Source: Coxiellaceae bacterium
Lineage (GTDB): Bacteria > Pseudomonadota > Gammaproteobacteria > Coxiellales > Coxiellaceae
Direction of reading: 5' to 3'
Assembly (NCBI GenBank): GCA_029210045.1
Contig: JARGNX010000001.1
Location: 323,600-387,599 of the forward strand
DNA: 64,000 nt
In this document: piece by piece, positions 17,941 through 26,821 of the stretch
Layout of the letters: each line of letters opens with the position of its first letter
Position numbering within the stretch: position 1 is the first letter of the stretch
Translations under genes and position numbers: made by a program
Notes under the pieces: generated by a model
Database searches by the model: none
Seen by the model: the letters and a program-made list of their open reading frames with translations, nothing else
Told to the model about the DNA's origin: nothing

Positions 17941-19242
17941 ATGTCGAGACCAGCAAACTTTACCCCTGCACTTATTGCCGCCTTAAGAGCTACAGATGTG
18001 ACGGTATGTGCACGTACGTTTTGTACATTAATGAGTGATGCTATGCGTAGTCTTGATGTCGTAAAAATGGCGTTTGCTTCAGCAGAACTCTTTAGGTTAT
18101 TTGCAGAAGAGTCTACGACTTTGAATGAAAACTTTCAGATTGAGGCGTTAAAAGAGCACTTATTTACAGTTAAAGATGCTCAAGCGCAATTAGCGTTATT
18201 AGTGCAGGGTGTTTTATTACCAGCTATGCAAGCAGAAAGTGCACCCTTAATCAGTGAGTGCGTGAATGATATTGCTACTCACTTTTTACCTGACTTAGTT
18301 GAGAAAGACTTGTCGAAAAATCTTCGAAAATTTTTAGAGTATACACTGACTAAAAAACCGTTGACCGCTGGAATAAAAGCTAAAATAGCTTCAGGGTCAG
18401 ACGCTGTTAAGCAGCTTGTGATGATCTTTGCGGTGGTGAATAAGCGCTTAGATATAGTTGATGAACTATTTGCGACAGTTGGCACACTAAATGACACCGT
18501 ATTGAATTCGGTAATGCTGTTGTTAGTGCAAGCAAAAAATCCTGAATCAGGTGAAATGATACGTAGTTTGGAAGATTTTTCTTCACTGTTGTCTTGTTTT
18601 GAAGGTCATGCCCTGAAGCATGATAGCGTAACAAAGCAGCACTTGCGTCATATAGCCGCTGTGTTGATTGACTATGGTCCGGAAGCAAGCGATAGGTTGA
18701 TGGCGTTTTCACATAAGCATAAAATCTTTTCTGGTGAAACGACTGCAAGGCTTGATACTGATGAGATAAGCCAGCTGGTTAATCTCCTGAAATACGCATG
18801 TGGCTGTGGAAATATGCATGCTTATTTTAATCTATTTGAACGGTTTCAATTTGCTGTAGCAGGAGATAGTGATAAAGATAAGATTTTAGCTAAAACCACT
18901 GCGGATTGTTTGAAGGTAGCTTATGAGGCGCGTGATTTTGCGCTAGTAAATAGAATGGTGCAACGATTCGGAGCCAATGAAGCGGTGATAGCGCATTTAG
19001 GTGACGCGCAAGATGAGGAGCCATCTGAATTATATACATTAGTAAGCCAAGCGAGTACGCAGCTTCGTCGTCGACAAGGATCACTGTTGGTAACGGCAGG
19101 TGCTGTGGTAACAGCTAGAAACAAGGCAACTAAATGGGTGGGTGAATTTAGAGCACGCAAGGTGGCAGCTGCTGGAGCTGCGCTTGCTAGTGTTGCGGAA
19201 GACGGCGCAGCTACAACCACAGAATCCAAATACGGAAAATAA
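17941..19242 (+). CDS. helical protein of unknown function
   Basis: A 433-residue orphan from the ATG at 17941, preceded by GGAGAGAG. No signal peptide or clear membrane segments are seen. The sequence is almost entirely predicted amphipathic helix with many Leu/Ala/Val, and the C-terminal ~60 residues are basic and alanine-rich (a REQ/RRRQG-like patch, then repeated AA and TTT runs). It is divergent from the large ankyrin protein gene and shares its general helical-repeat flavour (for example LVMIFAVVNKRLDIVDELF), so a distant relationship is possible. The 236-bp gap between the two genes contains no other gene. No function is assigned. Confidence 0.7.
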   Translation: MSRPANFTPALIAALRATDVTVCARTFCTLMSDAMRSLDVVKMAFASAELFRLFAEESTTLNENFQIEALKEHLFTVKDAQAQLALLVQGVLLPAMQAESAPLISECVNDIATHFLPDLVEKDLSKNLRKFLEYTLTKKPLTAGIKAKIASGSDAVKQLVMIFAVVNKRLDIVDELFATVGTLNDTVLNSVMLLLVQAKNPESGEMIRSLEDFSSLLSCFEGHALKHDSVTKQHLRHIAAVLIDYGPEASDRLMAFSHKHKIFSGETTARLDTDEISQLVNLLKYACGCGNMHAYFNLFERFQFAVAGDSDKDKILAKTTADCLKVAYEARDFALVNRMVQRFGANEAVIAHLGDAQDEEPSELYTLVSQASTQLRRRQGSLLVTAGAVVTARNKATKWVGEFRARKVAAAGAALASVAEDGAATTTESKYGK

Positions 19243-19297
19243 TGTGATCAGCTAGCATTGCCCTATGAGATAAGGTAACGTTATGTAACTTTATCAA

Positions 19298-19894
19298 ATG
19301 GGTGGTTTGGCAGTGACACAACAACAAGTACAATACTATCCGGTATCTATTTTTAAACTGTTGGTGATGAGTTTTTTCACTTTCGGTTTTTATATCTTTT
19401 TTATCTGGTATCGTAATTGGCAATATATTACGCGGCGTGATGATTCACATAAGAGTTCGTTTTGGCGTTCATTTTTTATGATCTTTACGGTGTATGCTTT
19501 GTTCCGTGATGTTGATCATCAAGCAACTCAACAAGACAAGAGAGGTATCCCCGGTTGTATGTGGTTTGCCACCTGGTTTGTGATTTCACTGATTGCCGCT
19601 TCGTATGTGGCACTGTTTGCAAGTATTTCTACTGCCAGCGGTGAGTTGTGGATCTTATTGGTTAACTACTCAGGCTTGATTGCCTTGGTACCACTGCAGC
19701 AAACCATTAACCGGTTAAATCACGGCCATTTAGTTAATGCGCATTTAACGATGCTGGATGCTGTGATTATTTTGGTGTGTCTAGGTTTGTGGGCGATGAT
19801 GATATATGTCACTTTTTTTCATCCTGAAATGTTATCAATGCAAAATAATTTACAAACGTACCAGGCGTTATTTAATCAACTGCAGGGCAACTGA
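19298..19894 (+). CDS. DUF4234-like small membrane protein
   Basis: A protein of up to 198 residues with four or five hydrophobic segments. The opening YYPVSIFKLLVMSFFTFGFY, followed closely by FIWYRNWQYI, is typical of a widespread proteobacterial membrane family (DUF4234-like), whose members begin with 'hxSxxKhhhMxhhTFGhYxhYWfYrNW'. Function is unknown. Two starts are possible: ATG 19298, with no good ribosome binding site, or GTG 19313, with GGGTGG closely upstream; the second may be the real one. It sits between orphan genes and does not obviously form an operon with them, because a separate promoter follows its stop codon. Confidence 0.7.
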   Translation: MGGLAVTQQQVQYYPVSIFKLLVMSFFTFGFYIFFIWYRNWQYITRRDDSHKSSFWRSFFMIFTVYALFRDVDHQATQQDKRGIPGCMWFATWFVISLIAASYVALFASISTASGELWILLVNYSGLIALVPLQQTINRLNHGHLVNAHLTMLDAVIILVCLGLWAMMIYVTFFHPEMLSMQNNLQTYQALFNQLQGN

Positions 19895-19924
19895 TTGTGT
19901 ATTTTATGCCAGATGCAGTATAAT
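19895..19924 (+). promoter_or_regulatory. sigma70-type promoter candidate
   Basis: TTGTGT (19895-19900), an 18-bp spacer and a perfect TATAAT (19919-19924) lie 38 bp ahead of the start of the 19962 gene. The -35 matches consensus at three positions only. It begins right at the end of the preceding membrane-protein gene. Confidence 0.5.
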
Positions 19925-19961
19925 GCCGCTCTAATTTTTAGATATATAAAGAGGTGGGAAT

Positions 19962-20669
19962 ATGTCGAGATTTTTTAAAGGTGAACCTTTATCCCGTGTG
20001 GAAATTGCAGAGCGAAAGGCGGATGGCTATCGTTTGCTTCTTGATGATGATGGTGCCTGGCGTGATATAGACTGGGGTACTAAAAAAGGCATTCAAAAAG
20101 AGCTTGGTTTAGCCTTAGCTGAATTAATTCCAGCGGCGGTTGTGCATAATAAATTATTGAGTGCTGGAATACTTAGAGAGGGGCAGGTAACGCGTTTCGT
20201 AGATCGTGTACAACATATATCTGAGGTGGTTAGGGTGGCGCTTGAATTCAATGCGGCTATTTTAAGTAAGTGGACAGCTCCAGATGGGTTTGTGCGAGCT
20301 ACGCAATATATTATAAATGGCGAGAGTGTAAACCTTAAGCCGCTTGGTGTAATGGTGGCGGACATGAGTCGCTTAGTTCATAATTCATTAGACTCTAAGG
20401 CCTTGGATAAGGCATTTGGTTGTTATTTGTTACCTGATGGTGCCGGTAAGGTCAAGAGCGGCAGTAAGTCGGAACATGCGATGACCTACGTCGAGCTAAA
20501 AGGTATCGTAACTATGATCCAAAAGCACTTAGACGGTCGCACAAAAGATTTAGCTTCGCGCAAGGGCGGTGCTTATATTGGCGCTCGTCAGCATTTATCC
20601 CCTGCTGCATTTTCAGCTGAGCAAGAAAGGGCGCGCATAGAAGCAAACGCGGGTGGTTACCGACCTTAA
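19962..20669 (+). CDS. orphan cytosolic protein
   Basis: A 235-residue hydrophilic protein with no recognised domain. GAGGTGGGA precedes the ATG, and a plausible promoter with a perfect TATAAT lies just upstream, so the gene is probably expressed on its own. The C-terminal 25 residues are rich in Glu/Ala/Arg (AEQERARIEA) and end in GGYRP. Glutamate-rich tails of this sort occur in some Dot/Icm substrates, but the resemblance is weak. No signal peptide and no membrane segment. No function is assigned. Confidence 0.65.
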   Translation: MSRFFKGEPLSRVEIAERKADGYRLLLDDDGAWRDIDWGTKKGIQKELGLALAELIPAAVVHNKLLSAGILREGQVTRFVDRVQHISEVVRVALEFNAAILSKWTAPDGFVRATQYIINGESVNLKPLGVMVADMSRLVHNSLDSKALDKAFGCYLLPDGAGKVKSGSKSEHAMTYVELKGIVTMIQKHLDGRTKDLASRKGGAYIGARQHLSPAAFSAEQERARIEANAGGYRP

Positions 20670-20730
20670 TTGACATGGTTGTATAATTCCCTCCATACTG
20701 AACTTTGTTGTGATAGTGGAGGGAGCCGCG

Positions 20731-20955
20731 ATGCGCATATTTCATTTTTTTACAGGACGTAAACAATCAAATAACAATGCCAAATCTAAAGGGCCTGGGT
20801 TACTGGCTGGTGATGCATTAGCATCACGAGATGACCTGACTACCAATCCGTTGCTTTATACGCCTTATGGTGCCGAAGGTAAGGAGCCAGTAGGCGCTAA
20901 AGTTGAGGTTGAAGATCCGTTAATTGATACAAGTCAATATACGCGTTTGCCTTAA
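20731..20955 (+). CDS. small orphan protein
   Basis: A 74-residue protein from the ATG at 20731, with a near-perfect GGAGGGAG upstream. It begins with a short basic/aromatic stretch (MRIFHFFTGRKQ) and is otherwise hydrophilic with a Pro/Gly/acidic C-terminal half. TTGACA and TATAAT elements both occur in the upstream gap (20670-20700) but are wrongly spaced relative to one another, so the exact promoter is unclear. Codon use and ribosome binding site look like those of the neighbours. No family was recognised. Confidence 0.55.
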   Translation: MRIFHFFTGRKQSNNNAKSKGPGLLAGDALASRDDLTTNPLLYTPYGAEGKEPVGAKVEVEDPLIDTSQYTRLP

Positions 20956-21015
20956 CTGGCTGAGAATTGTCTGCCGTGTTATTCTGTGCGCTTCACTCAT
21001 TAATGGAGAAGGTGC

Positions 21016-22050
21016 ATGACAGCATATGCATGGGCGGTTGTTGGTGCAGGGCCTGCTGGTATTATTGCCGTTGGCAAATTATTAGATCAAGGTGTTGATC
21101 CGCAAGCAATTGTTTGGGTTGATCCGGCCTTTGCCGTTGGTGATTTAGGTAAGACTTGGATGAATGTATCCAGTAATACCAAGGTAGACCTATTCATAGC
21201 TTCATTAAAAGCCACAAAGGCATTTGAATATGCGGCTAATTGTGACGGTTGTGCGCTTGAAAGTTTAGATCCAAGCGATACCTGTCAGTTATCTAACGCA
21301 GTAGCACCGTTCCAACGCGTGACTGATTATTTGTTAGCCAAGATTGTAGGCAAACAAACAACGGTCACATCTCTGAGTCAGCAAGGTTCTGGTTGGCAGC
21401 TGCAATGTGAAAATGGTGATGTTATACAGGCAGGTCAGGTGGTTCTATGTGTGGGTGCAGAGCCGAAAACCATGAATGAGTCTTGTGATGAGATGCCATT
21501 AGAATTAGCGTTAAATCCTGAGCGTGTAGCAGCTGAAGTCAACCCGGATAATACCATTGCTGTGTTTGGTTCTTCGCACTCGGCGGTATTGGTGATTAAG
21601 AATTTATTGGAACGCGGCTGTGAGGTGATAAACTTTTATCGCAGTCCTTTGTTGTATGCAATTTACCATGGTGATTGGATTGAATATGACAATACAGGCT
21701 TAAAAGGCTTGGCGGCACGTTGGGCTAAAGAAAATTTAGAATCAAACTCATACCCTAAACTAACGCGCTACCCGAGTGACGCAGAACATATTGCAGAACA
21801 TTTGCCTGAGTGCCAACAAGCGGTGTATGCGGTTGGTTTTTCACCGCGTCAAATTGATGGTGTCGATTGCAGTGAATATGACCAACATACCGGTACAATT
21901 GCTCCGGGCTTATATGGCTTTGGTATTGCGTTCCCTGAAAGTGTGACCGACCAAGCGGGGCATCGTGAGTTCAGTGTGGGTATTTGGAAGTTTAATAATT
22001 ACGCTGAACGTATCATTCCGCAGTGGGTCGCTAATTGCGTTTCCTTATGA
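21016..22050 (+). CDS. FAD/NAD(P)-dependent oxidoreductase
   Basis: A 344-residue flavoprotein-like enzyme. The N-terminal Rossmann motif VVGAGPAGIIAVGKLL (residues 8-23) fits FAD binding, and a second dinucleotide motif (IAVFGSSHSAVLVIKNLL, about 182-199) fits NAD(P)H binding in the two-domain pyridine-nucleotide oxidoreductase / flavin monooxygenase fold. No redox CxxxxC pair is placed as in thioredoxin reductase, so it is not a classical disulfide reductase. Its position among orphan genes gives no clue to the substrate. The ATG at 21016 follows GGAGAAGG by a few bases. Confidence 0.8.
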   Translation: MTAYAWAVVGAGPAGIIAVGKLLDQGVDPQAIVWVDPAFAVGDLGKTWMNVSSNTKVDLFIASLKATKAFEYAANCDGCALESLDPSDTCQLSNAVAPFQRVTDYLLAKIVGKQTTVTSLSQQGSGWQLQCENGDVIQAGQVVLCVGAEPKTMNESCDEMPLELALNPERVAAEVNPDNTIAVFGSSHSAVLVIKNLLERGCEVINFYRSPLLYAIYHGDWIEYDNTGLKGLAARWAKENLESNSYPKLTRYPSDAEHIAEHLPECQQAVYAVGFSPRQIDGVDCSEYDQHTGTIAPGLYGFGIAFPESVTDQAGHREFSVGIWKFNNYAERIIPQWVANCVSL

Positions 22051-22145
22051 CTTGATTATAGCCATGCCGTATTTTTATATAATCATTGCTATATTTCCAT
22101 TTATCTAGTATTATCTGCCTCCAGGATTAAGGTAGGAGGTGGGGT

Positions 22146-25100
22146 ATGTCACGTCGTAATCGTCGTAAAGGTCGTAAAGGCGGTAAAAAAGGCGCCAGTA
22201 GGAAATCTGGTGAAATCAGTCATATGGAACCTGGTTTGGTGGCGCCTGCAGGTGCAGGGGTTGATAGCGTTGAGCCAGGTGTTGCCCCTGGTCCTGAAGG
22301 GCTAAGCTGGGAAGCGATACTTGCTAATGTTAAAACCGCGCGTGAAGAACTATTTAAGCAATCAGGATTTAACTATTTAACCTATCGACGAGCTATGGAT
22401 AGGAAATCCAAGTTGCCTGTAGCCAGTGGCAATACATCTAGTATGTATTTTGTGAAAAATTCAGCAGCATTTTATCAAGATAAAGCTGCGCGTATAGTGC
22501 CTATTTTACAGCGTTATATCCTAGCCCTACGTGACATGGCGCATGCACTCGAATCAGGGCCGAAACCTTTACCAGCCGAGAGCACATACTCTTCTGCTTT
22601 GGGATCATTGCGCAGTAAGACGTTGGTGTTGCATACCATTATTATGGAGTTTAGTAATGTTCCTGGCGGAGCATGGGCTGAGAGTGGGATCGAGGCTTTA
22701 ATTGATGATGTGACTAGATTGATTCGAATCAGAACGGAAACACCTGCATCTTTTGTTCGTCGGAGTATCGATATAATCAAACAAATGATGAATCACCCCA
22801 AGCCTGCAATAAGGCTTAACTGTGTTATCCCCGCATTGTATCAAGCATATATAGAGTATTACTTTACGTTGATTAATACGCCTGCGGATAAGCTTGATCA
22901 CAAGGCTCGGCGAGATGCCGTTGTTAATATAATCATAATGCTCGATCTTCATGCATTTATCCAAGGTAAAACCACGGATGATAATCAAGCAGTGATCGAT
23001 AGGGTCGTGAATGCGTGTAAAATATTAAAAAGTGAAACGGACGAGATATTAACTAAGAGATTGGTTAATTATATCGATTGCTTCGTTAGCGATAACGACT
23101 TTAGTGTTTTATTTCCATGGGATGATCATATTGACATCCATGCGCAAGTGAGTGTTATCCTAAATTATATTTGCGCCACCCCTGTTTTTAACGCAGTTGA
23201 TCCTGCGCAGACGTTGTGGTCGCACCTGCATAAGCGGTATAAAGGTGATGCGGAACGTAGTCTTCTTAATAGCTACTTATCTTATATGAAAAACTCGGCG
23301 AAAAGGCAGGGTGAGTATCGAGATAAGGCGGGAGCGCATGAAGCTTTTTATCAACAAGAGCAGCAGGCTTATCTCACCGGGCAACAAGAAATCCAGCAAC
23401 AAAAGCAAGCTAAAGAGCGTGAACTCAGGCTTCATTTAGATCGATTGATGGCTTCTGCTCCGCGCGTTTTAGGTGAAGATGAAGAAAAAGGCGAAGATTA
23501 TGATGAAAGTGATGAAGAGCGTGCTTTTGAAAGTGGTGTGCCATTAGGTCGGGCGGCGAGTAAGGTCATCACAAAAAACTTTTTCCCCTTGCTTCGACCT
23601 GAATATGAAAGCCAGTGTTGCCGATTACACCTTGATTTAATGCAGTTGGCGCGTATTACAAAAAAGCAGCTGGCTGTTATCTTTCGCGATAAAAGCGGAG
23701 ATTTTTCCGAGTTAAACGCGCAAATGAAAACGGTACATAGCGTGGTCGACTTTATTGAAGACATCGATAGTAATCATCGAGCACAAAAATTGCTGTTCAT
23801 GGTGGGGATGCATTTGCAGGTAACTTATGGGTACATACTTTTTTTATCACGTCTTGAGTTTCAACTGGAGACAGTGGCGGGTTATACGCGTGAAGCTATG
23901 GATCTGATATTGGCATTTCAAGAAACCGATTTATCTGATTTGGCTGATGAGTATCAGGGTTTGTTGGATGTGTTGATTGATGAGGTGGGGTTGTGTCATC
24001 AACGTTTGGTGCAGGCGGCTGAGCGTAATTATAACCATACCCAACAAATCCTCGCTCATGCGCAGGCGACTCGTCAACGCAAATTTGAGCAGTCCGGCAT
24101 CAAAACACGACCCAAGCCGCGTCACGAATGGCATCCAAGTACGCGTACTAATGAACATGCAAGAAAGGCTGGGTTAATTGATGGTGATGGTGTGTCAGCT
24201 GCGTTTGTTGATATGACTGTTCCGGTTGGTCGTGCTGGAAGGGAGCGTGGTAGATCAACTTTATTTACTGCGCCACGTGTACGACCTGGTATTAAATTAA
24301 TGCACAAAGCTTGTGCCAAAGTGGCTAAAGCAAAAGCGCAATCAACGGCGACGCGCGCACCTGTTTCTGTTTTATCGCCGACTGATTGGTTTATGGAGCA
24401 AGGCTCGCAAGCTGAAGTGCTGGGTCAAGGCATTGTTTATGAGAATCCAACATTTCTCGCGATCATGCAGGCGTTGAATCACATCAGTCCTGATTTAGCT
24501 AGACGCATGCGTGTGCAGGGCGGTCAGCTGCGTGACTTTTTACTGTTAGGCAAATCAGACGGTGATTGGGATATGCGTTATTTTGGCACCTTGGAGCAAT
24601 TGCAGCGATTACTGCCTATCGATATGATTAATATCATCTCGACCGGTGAAGGTGCGTTACTGCAAACCAAAGTACCACTTACCTTAGCTGGTGGCGAAGT
24701 AATACTGCTTGATATCACTGTGCAGCCATGCGCTGATGAAAATGTGGAGTATTTACTCACTCAACCGAGCAATACGGACTTTGATGCAAACGGGCTGTAT
24801 AGCTTTCAATTGAAGAGTGGTAAGCATGTCATTCTTAATCATGAGGGCTCTTCTGATCCTGCGGCTGTTATGGCTTCTGCGCAGGCGCCACTTGATGTCA
24901 TTTCTTCAGTATCGATTGAGAATGATCCATTGCTGATCTTGCGCGCATTAAAAATGCAAGGGCAGTTTAAATATGATGTTGTAGAAGCGTTACTGGATCA
25001 ATTAACATCACTGCAATCAGCTTTTGATATTACAGCTTACCCAGAAAGTACACAAAATAGATTTGTTGCTTATCTGCAAAAGCATCATGATGTTATTCTT

Positions 25101-25205
25101 GGTGCAAACTTGCTCATTTTATTGCCTGAGTTGGGTGTAAAATTACACGACTTGTATGACAGCACTCAAGAGGCAATCCTGACGGCAGGCTTAGGTTTTA
25201 GCTAA
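22146..25205 (+). CDS. large orphan with CCA/poly(A)-polymerase-like domain
   Basis: A 1019-residue protein behind a strong AGGAGGTGGGGT ribosome binding site. Residues 1-22 are strongly polybasic (SRRNRRKGRKGGKKG), like a nuclear localisation signal or an RNA-binding tail. Residues about 50-640 are helical with a Gln/Lys-rich coiled segment (about 400-435) and an acidic patch (443-458). Residues about 785-950 align by eye with the catalytic head of class II tRNA CCA-adding enzymes and poly(A) polymerases: QGGQLRDFLLLGK (791-803), the metal-binding DWD (807-809), a third acidic residue in LLDITV (D856), DFDANGL where the family has RRDFTINAL (878-884), and ENDPLLILRALK where it has REDPxRMLRAxRF (925-936). 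This suggests a diverged nucleotidyltransferase. Overall function is unknown; a host-directed role is inference. Confidence 0.75.
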   Translation: MSRRNRRKGRKGGKKGASRKSGEISHMEPGLVAPAGAGVDSVEPGVAPGPEGLSWEAILANVKTAREELFKQSGFNYLTYRRAMDRKSKLPVASGNTSSMYFVKNSAAFYQDKAARIVPILQRYILALRDMAHALESGPKPLPAESTYSSALGSLRSKTLVLHTIIMEFSNVPGGAWAESGIEALIDDVTRLIRIRTETPASFVRRSIDIIKQMMNHPKPAIRLNCVIPALYQAYIEYYFTLINTPADKLDHKARRDAVVNIIIMLDLHAFIQGKTTDDNQAVIDRVVNACKILKSETDEILTKRLVNYIDCFVSDNDFSVLFPWDDHIDIHAQVSVILNYICATPVFNAVDPAQTLWSHLHKRYKGDAERSLLNSYLSYMKNSAKRQGEYRDKAGAHEAFYQQEQQAYLTGQQEIQQQKQAKERELRLHLDRLMASAPRVLGEDEEKGEDYDESDEERAFESGVPLGRAASKVITKNFFPLLRPEYESQCCRLHLDLMQLARITKKQLAVIFRDKSGDFSELNAQMKTVHSVVDFIEDIDSNHRAQKLLFMVGMHLQVTYGYILFLSRLEFQLETVAGYTREAMDLILAFQETDLSDLADEYQGLLDVLIDEVGLCHQRLVQAAERNYNHTQQILAHAQATRQRKFEQSGIKTRPKPRHEWHPSTRTNEHARKAGLIDGDGVSAAFVDMTVPVGRAGRERGRSTLFTAPRVRPGIKLMHKACAKVAKAKAQSTATRAPVSVLSPTDWFMEQGSQAEVLGQGIVYENPTFLAIMQALNHISPDLARRMRVQGGQLRDFLLLGKSDGDWDMRYFGTLEQLQRLLPIDMINIISTGEGALLQTKVPLTLAGGEVILLDITVQPCADENVEYLLTQPSNTDFDANGLYSFQLKSGKHVILNHEGSSDPAAVMASAQAPLDVISSVSIENDPLLILRALKMQGQFKYDVVEALLDQLTSLQSAFDITAYPESTQNRFVAYLQKHHDVILGANLLILLPELGVKLHDLYDSTQEAILTAGLGFS

Positions 25206-25266
25206 ACTACGTCATGTAATTTGCTGCAATTTGTGAAATAATATCGACTTTAGTTTTGGGGTTATG

Positions 25267-25291
25267 TTGCTGACTACTTTTTACTCAGCAA
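25267..25291. promoter_or_regulatory. 7-bp dyad upstream of recA
   Basis: TTGCTGA (25267-25273) and TCAGCAA (25285-25291) form a perfect inverted repeat around an 11-bp T-rich centre, 33 bp before the recA start codon. It does not match the E. coli LexA box (CTG-N10-CAG): the CTG/CAG arms are present but 13 bp apart. It could be an operator or an RNA hairpin in the leader. Confidence 0.45.
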
Positions 25292-25323
25292 AGGCGCTCT
25301 GCATGCAAACTTAAGGAGTCGAC

Positions 25324-26358
25324 ATGAGTGATAAAGATAAAGCACTGGGTGCAGCACTGTCTCAAATTGAACGTCAATTTGGTAAAGGTTCTGTGATGCG
25401 CTTAGGCGATGGCACAGGTATTAAAGATTTGGAAGTGATTTCGACAGGGTCACTGGGTTTAGATGTTGCGTTAGGTGTTGGAGGTTTACCAAAAGGACGT
25501 GTGGTTGAAATTTACGGTCCAGAAGCTTCAGGTAAAACTACATTAACGTTGCAAGCGATTGCAGAATGCCAAAAACAGGGCGGAACATGTGCTTTTGTTG
25601 ATGCTGAGCATGCATTGGATCCCGTTTATGCTGAAAAATTAGGTGTAAATGTTGAAGAATTATTGGTGTCACAGCCTGATACTGGTGAGCAAGGTTTAGA
25701 AATTACCGATATGTTGGTACGTTCGGGTGCTGTTGATATGGTGGTGGTTGACTCGGTTGCCGCGTTAACGCCTAAAGCGGAAATTGAAGGCGATATGGGT
25801 GATTCGCATATGGGCTTGCAAGCGCGTTTGATGTCTCAAGCATTGCGTAAATTAACAGCGAACATTAAAAAATCAAACACACTGGTGATCTTTATTAACC
25901 AGATTCGTATGAAGATTGGTGTGATGTTTGGCAATCCTGAAACCACAACCGGTGGTAATGCGCTTAAGTTTTATGCTTCAGTACGTTTAGATATTCGTCG
26001 TATTGGTGCTATTAAGAAAGGCGATGAAATTCTTGGTAACGAAACTCGTGTGAAAGTGGTTAAAAATAAAGTGGCACCACCATTCAAACAAGCCATCTTT
26101 GATATTTTGTACGGTGAAGGTATTTCACGTGAAGGTGAAATTATTGACCATGGTGTGAAGCTAGGCATTGTTGATAAAGCCGGTGCTTGGTATAGCTACA
26201 ATGGTGATCGTATTGGCCAAGGTAAGGATAATGTTCGAAATTACCTAAAAGAGCACACTGGTATGGCTGAGGAAATCGAAGCAGCGATTCGCAAAGAGTT
26301 GTTGGCTAAGCCAGAGGCAGTGGAAGAGCAACCGGCTGAAGAAGAAGTCGAGGCTTAA
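25324..26358 (+). CDS. recA: RecA recombinase
   Basis: A 344-residue RecA of normal length. It forms nucleoprotein filaments on single-stranded DNA and drives strand exchange. Visible are Walker A (GPEASGKTT, about 66-74), Walker B ([12 protein letters not shown]), the L2 region with [17 protein letters not shown], and the acidic C-terminal tail ([11 protein letters not shown]). AAGGAG stands 6 bases before the ATG. recX starts two bases after its stop, and alaS, lysC and csrA follow in the same direction. No canonical LexA box was found upstream, though a 7-bp dyad is present. That fits bacteria without a classical SOS response, such as Legionella, but does not prove it. Confidence 0.98.
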   Translation: MSDKDKALGAALSQIERQFGKGSVMRLGDGTGIKDLEVISTGSLGLDVALGVGGLPKGRVVEIYGPEASGKTTLTLQAIAECQKQGGTCAFVDAEHALDPVYAEKLGVNVEELLVSQPDTGEQGLEITDMLVRSGAVDMVVVDSVAALTPKAEIEGDMGDSHMGLQARLMSQALRKLTANIKKSNTLVIFINQIRMKIGVMFGNPETTTGGNALKFYASVRLDIRRIGAIKKGDEILGNETRVKVVKNKVAPPFKQAIFDILYGEGISREGEIIDHGVKLGIVDKAGAWYSYNGDRIGQGKDNVRNYLKEHTGMAEEIEAAIRKELLAKPEAVEEQPAEEEVEA

Positions 26359-26359
26359 T

Positions 26360-26821
26360 TTGCCAGCTAAAGTTCGCAGTGTTCGTGAGTGTGCTATGGA
26401 TTACCTGGCACGCCGCGAACATTCGCGTATGGAATTGCAGCAAAAATTGCATGCAAAATCATTGGATGAGCAAGAAATTGAAGCGGTATTGGATCGATTA
26501 CAGCAACAGGGTTTGCAGTGCGATCAGCGTTTTACGGATAATTACATTCATCACCGAACTCAGTCGGGTTTTGGTCCTCGTCGGATTGGGCAAGAATTGG
26601 CGCAAAAAGGTGTTGATCATGCTATGATTGCTGCTGGTTTACAGGCCTGTGATGGCTTGTGGGCAGAGAGATTGCGGGATGTTTGGCAGCGCAAATTTGG
26701 CCGGTCGGCAGGCAGTGATGTGAAGCGCTATAACCAACAGTACCGATTTTTATTGAATAGGGGTTTTGACCCAGAACAGATAAGAGAAGTGTTAACTCAT
26801 GCAGTACATGACATCGAATGA
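26360..26821 (+). CDS. recX: RecX regulatory protein
   Basis: A 153-residue RecX, which binds RecA filaments and limits RecA activity. The family signature [17 protein letters not shown] near the N-terminus and the helical repeats with [12 protein letters not shown] and [12 protein letters not shown] are visible. Length matches the family. The most likely start is TTG 26360, with GAGG in the end of recA six bases upstream; the in-frame ATG at 26396 would cut into the conserved N-terminus. The 3' end overlaps the alaS start by 23 bp, so translation of the two is probably coupled. Confidence 0.95.
   Translation: MPAKVRSVRECAMDYLARREHSRMELQQKLHAKSLDEQEIEAVLDRLQQQGLQCDQRFTDNYIHHRTQSGFGPRRIGQELAQKGVDHAMIAAGLQACDGLWAERLRDVWQRKFGRSAGSDVKRYNQQYRFLLNRGFDPEQIREVLTHAVHDIE

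Noticed and set aside
18279-19229. Minus-strand open frames of 64-113 codons inside the 17941 gene
   Set aside because: They overlap completely with a frame that has a good start and ribosome binding site, and their products are Ser/His-rich without homology signals.
20670-20700. TTGACA and TATAAT before the 20731 gene read as one promoter
   Set aside because: The two hexamers are only six bases apart, so they cannot act together as -35 and -10.
25206-25323. LexA/SOS box before recA
   Set aside because: The only CTG...CAG arrangement has a 13-bp spacer rather than 10 bp and poor flanking match.
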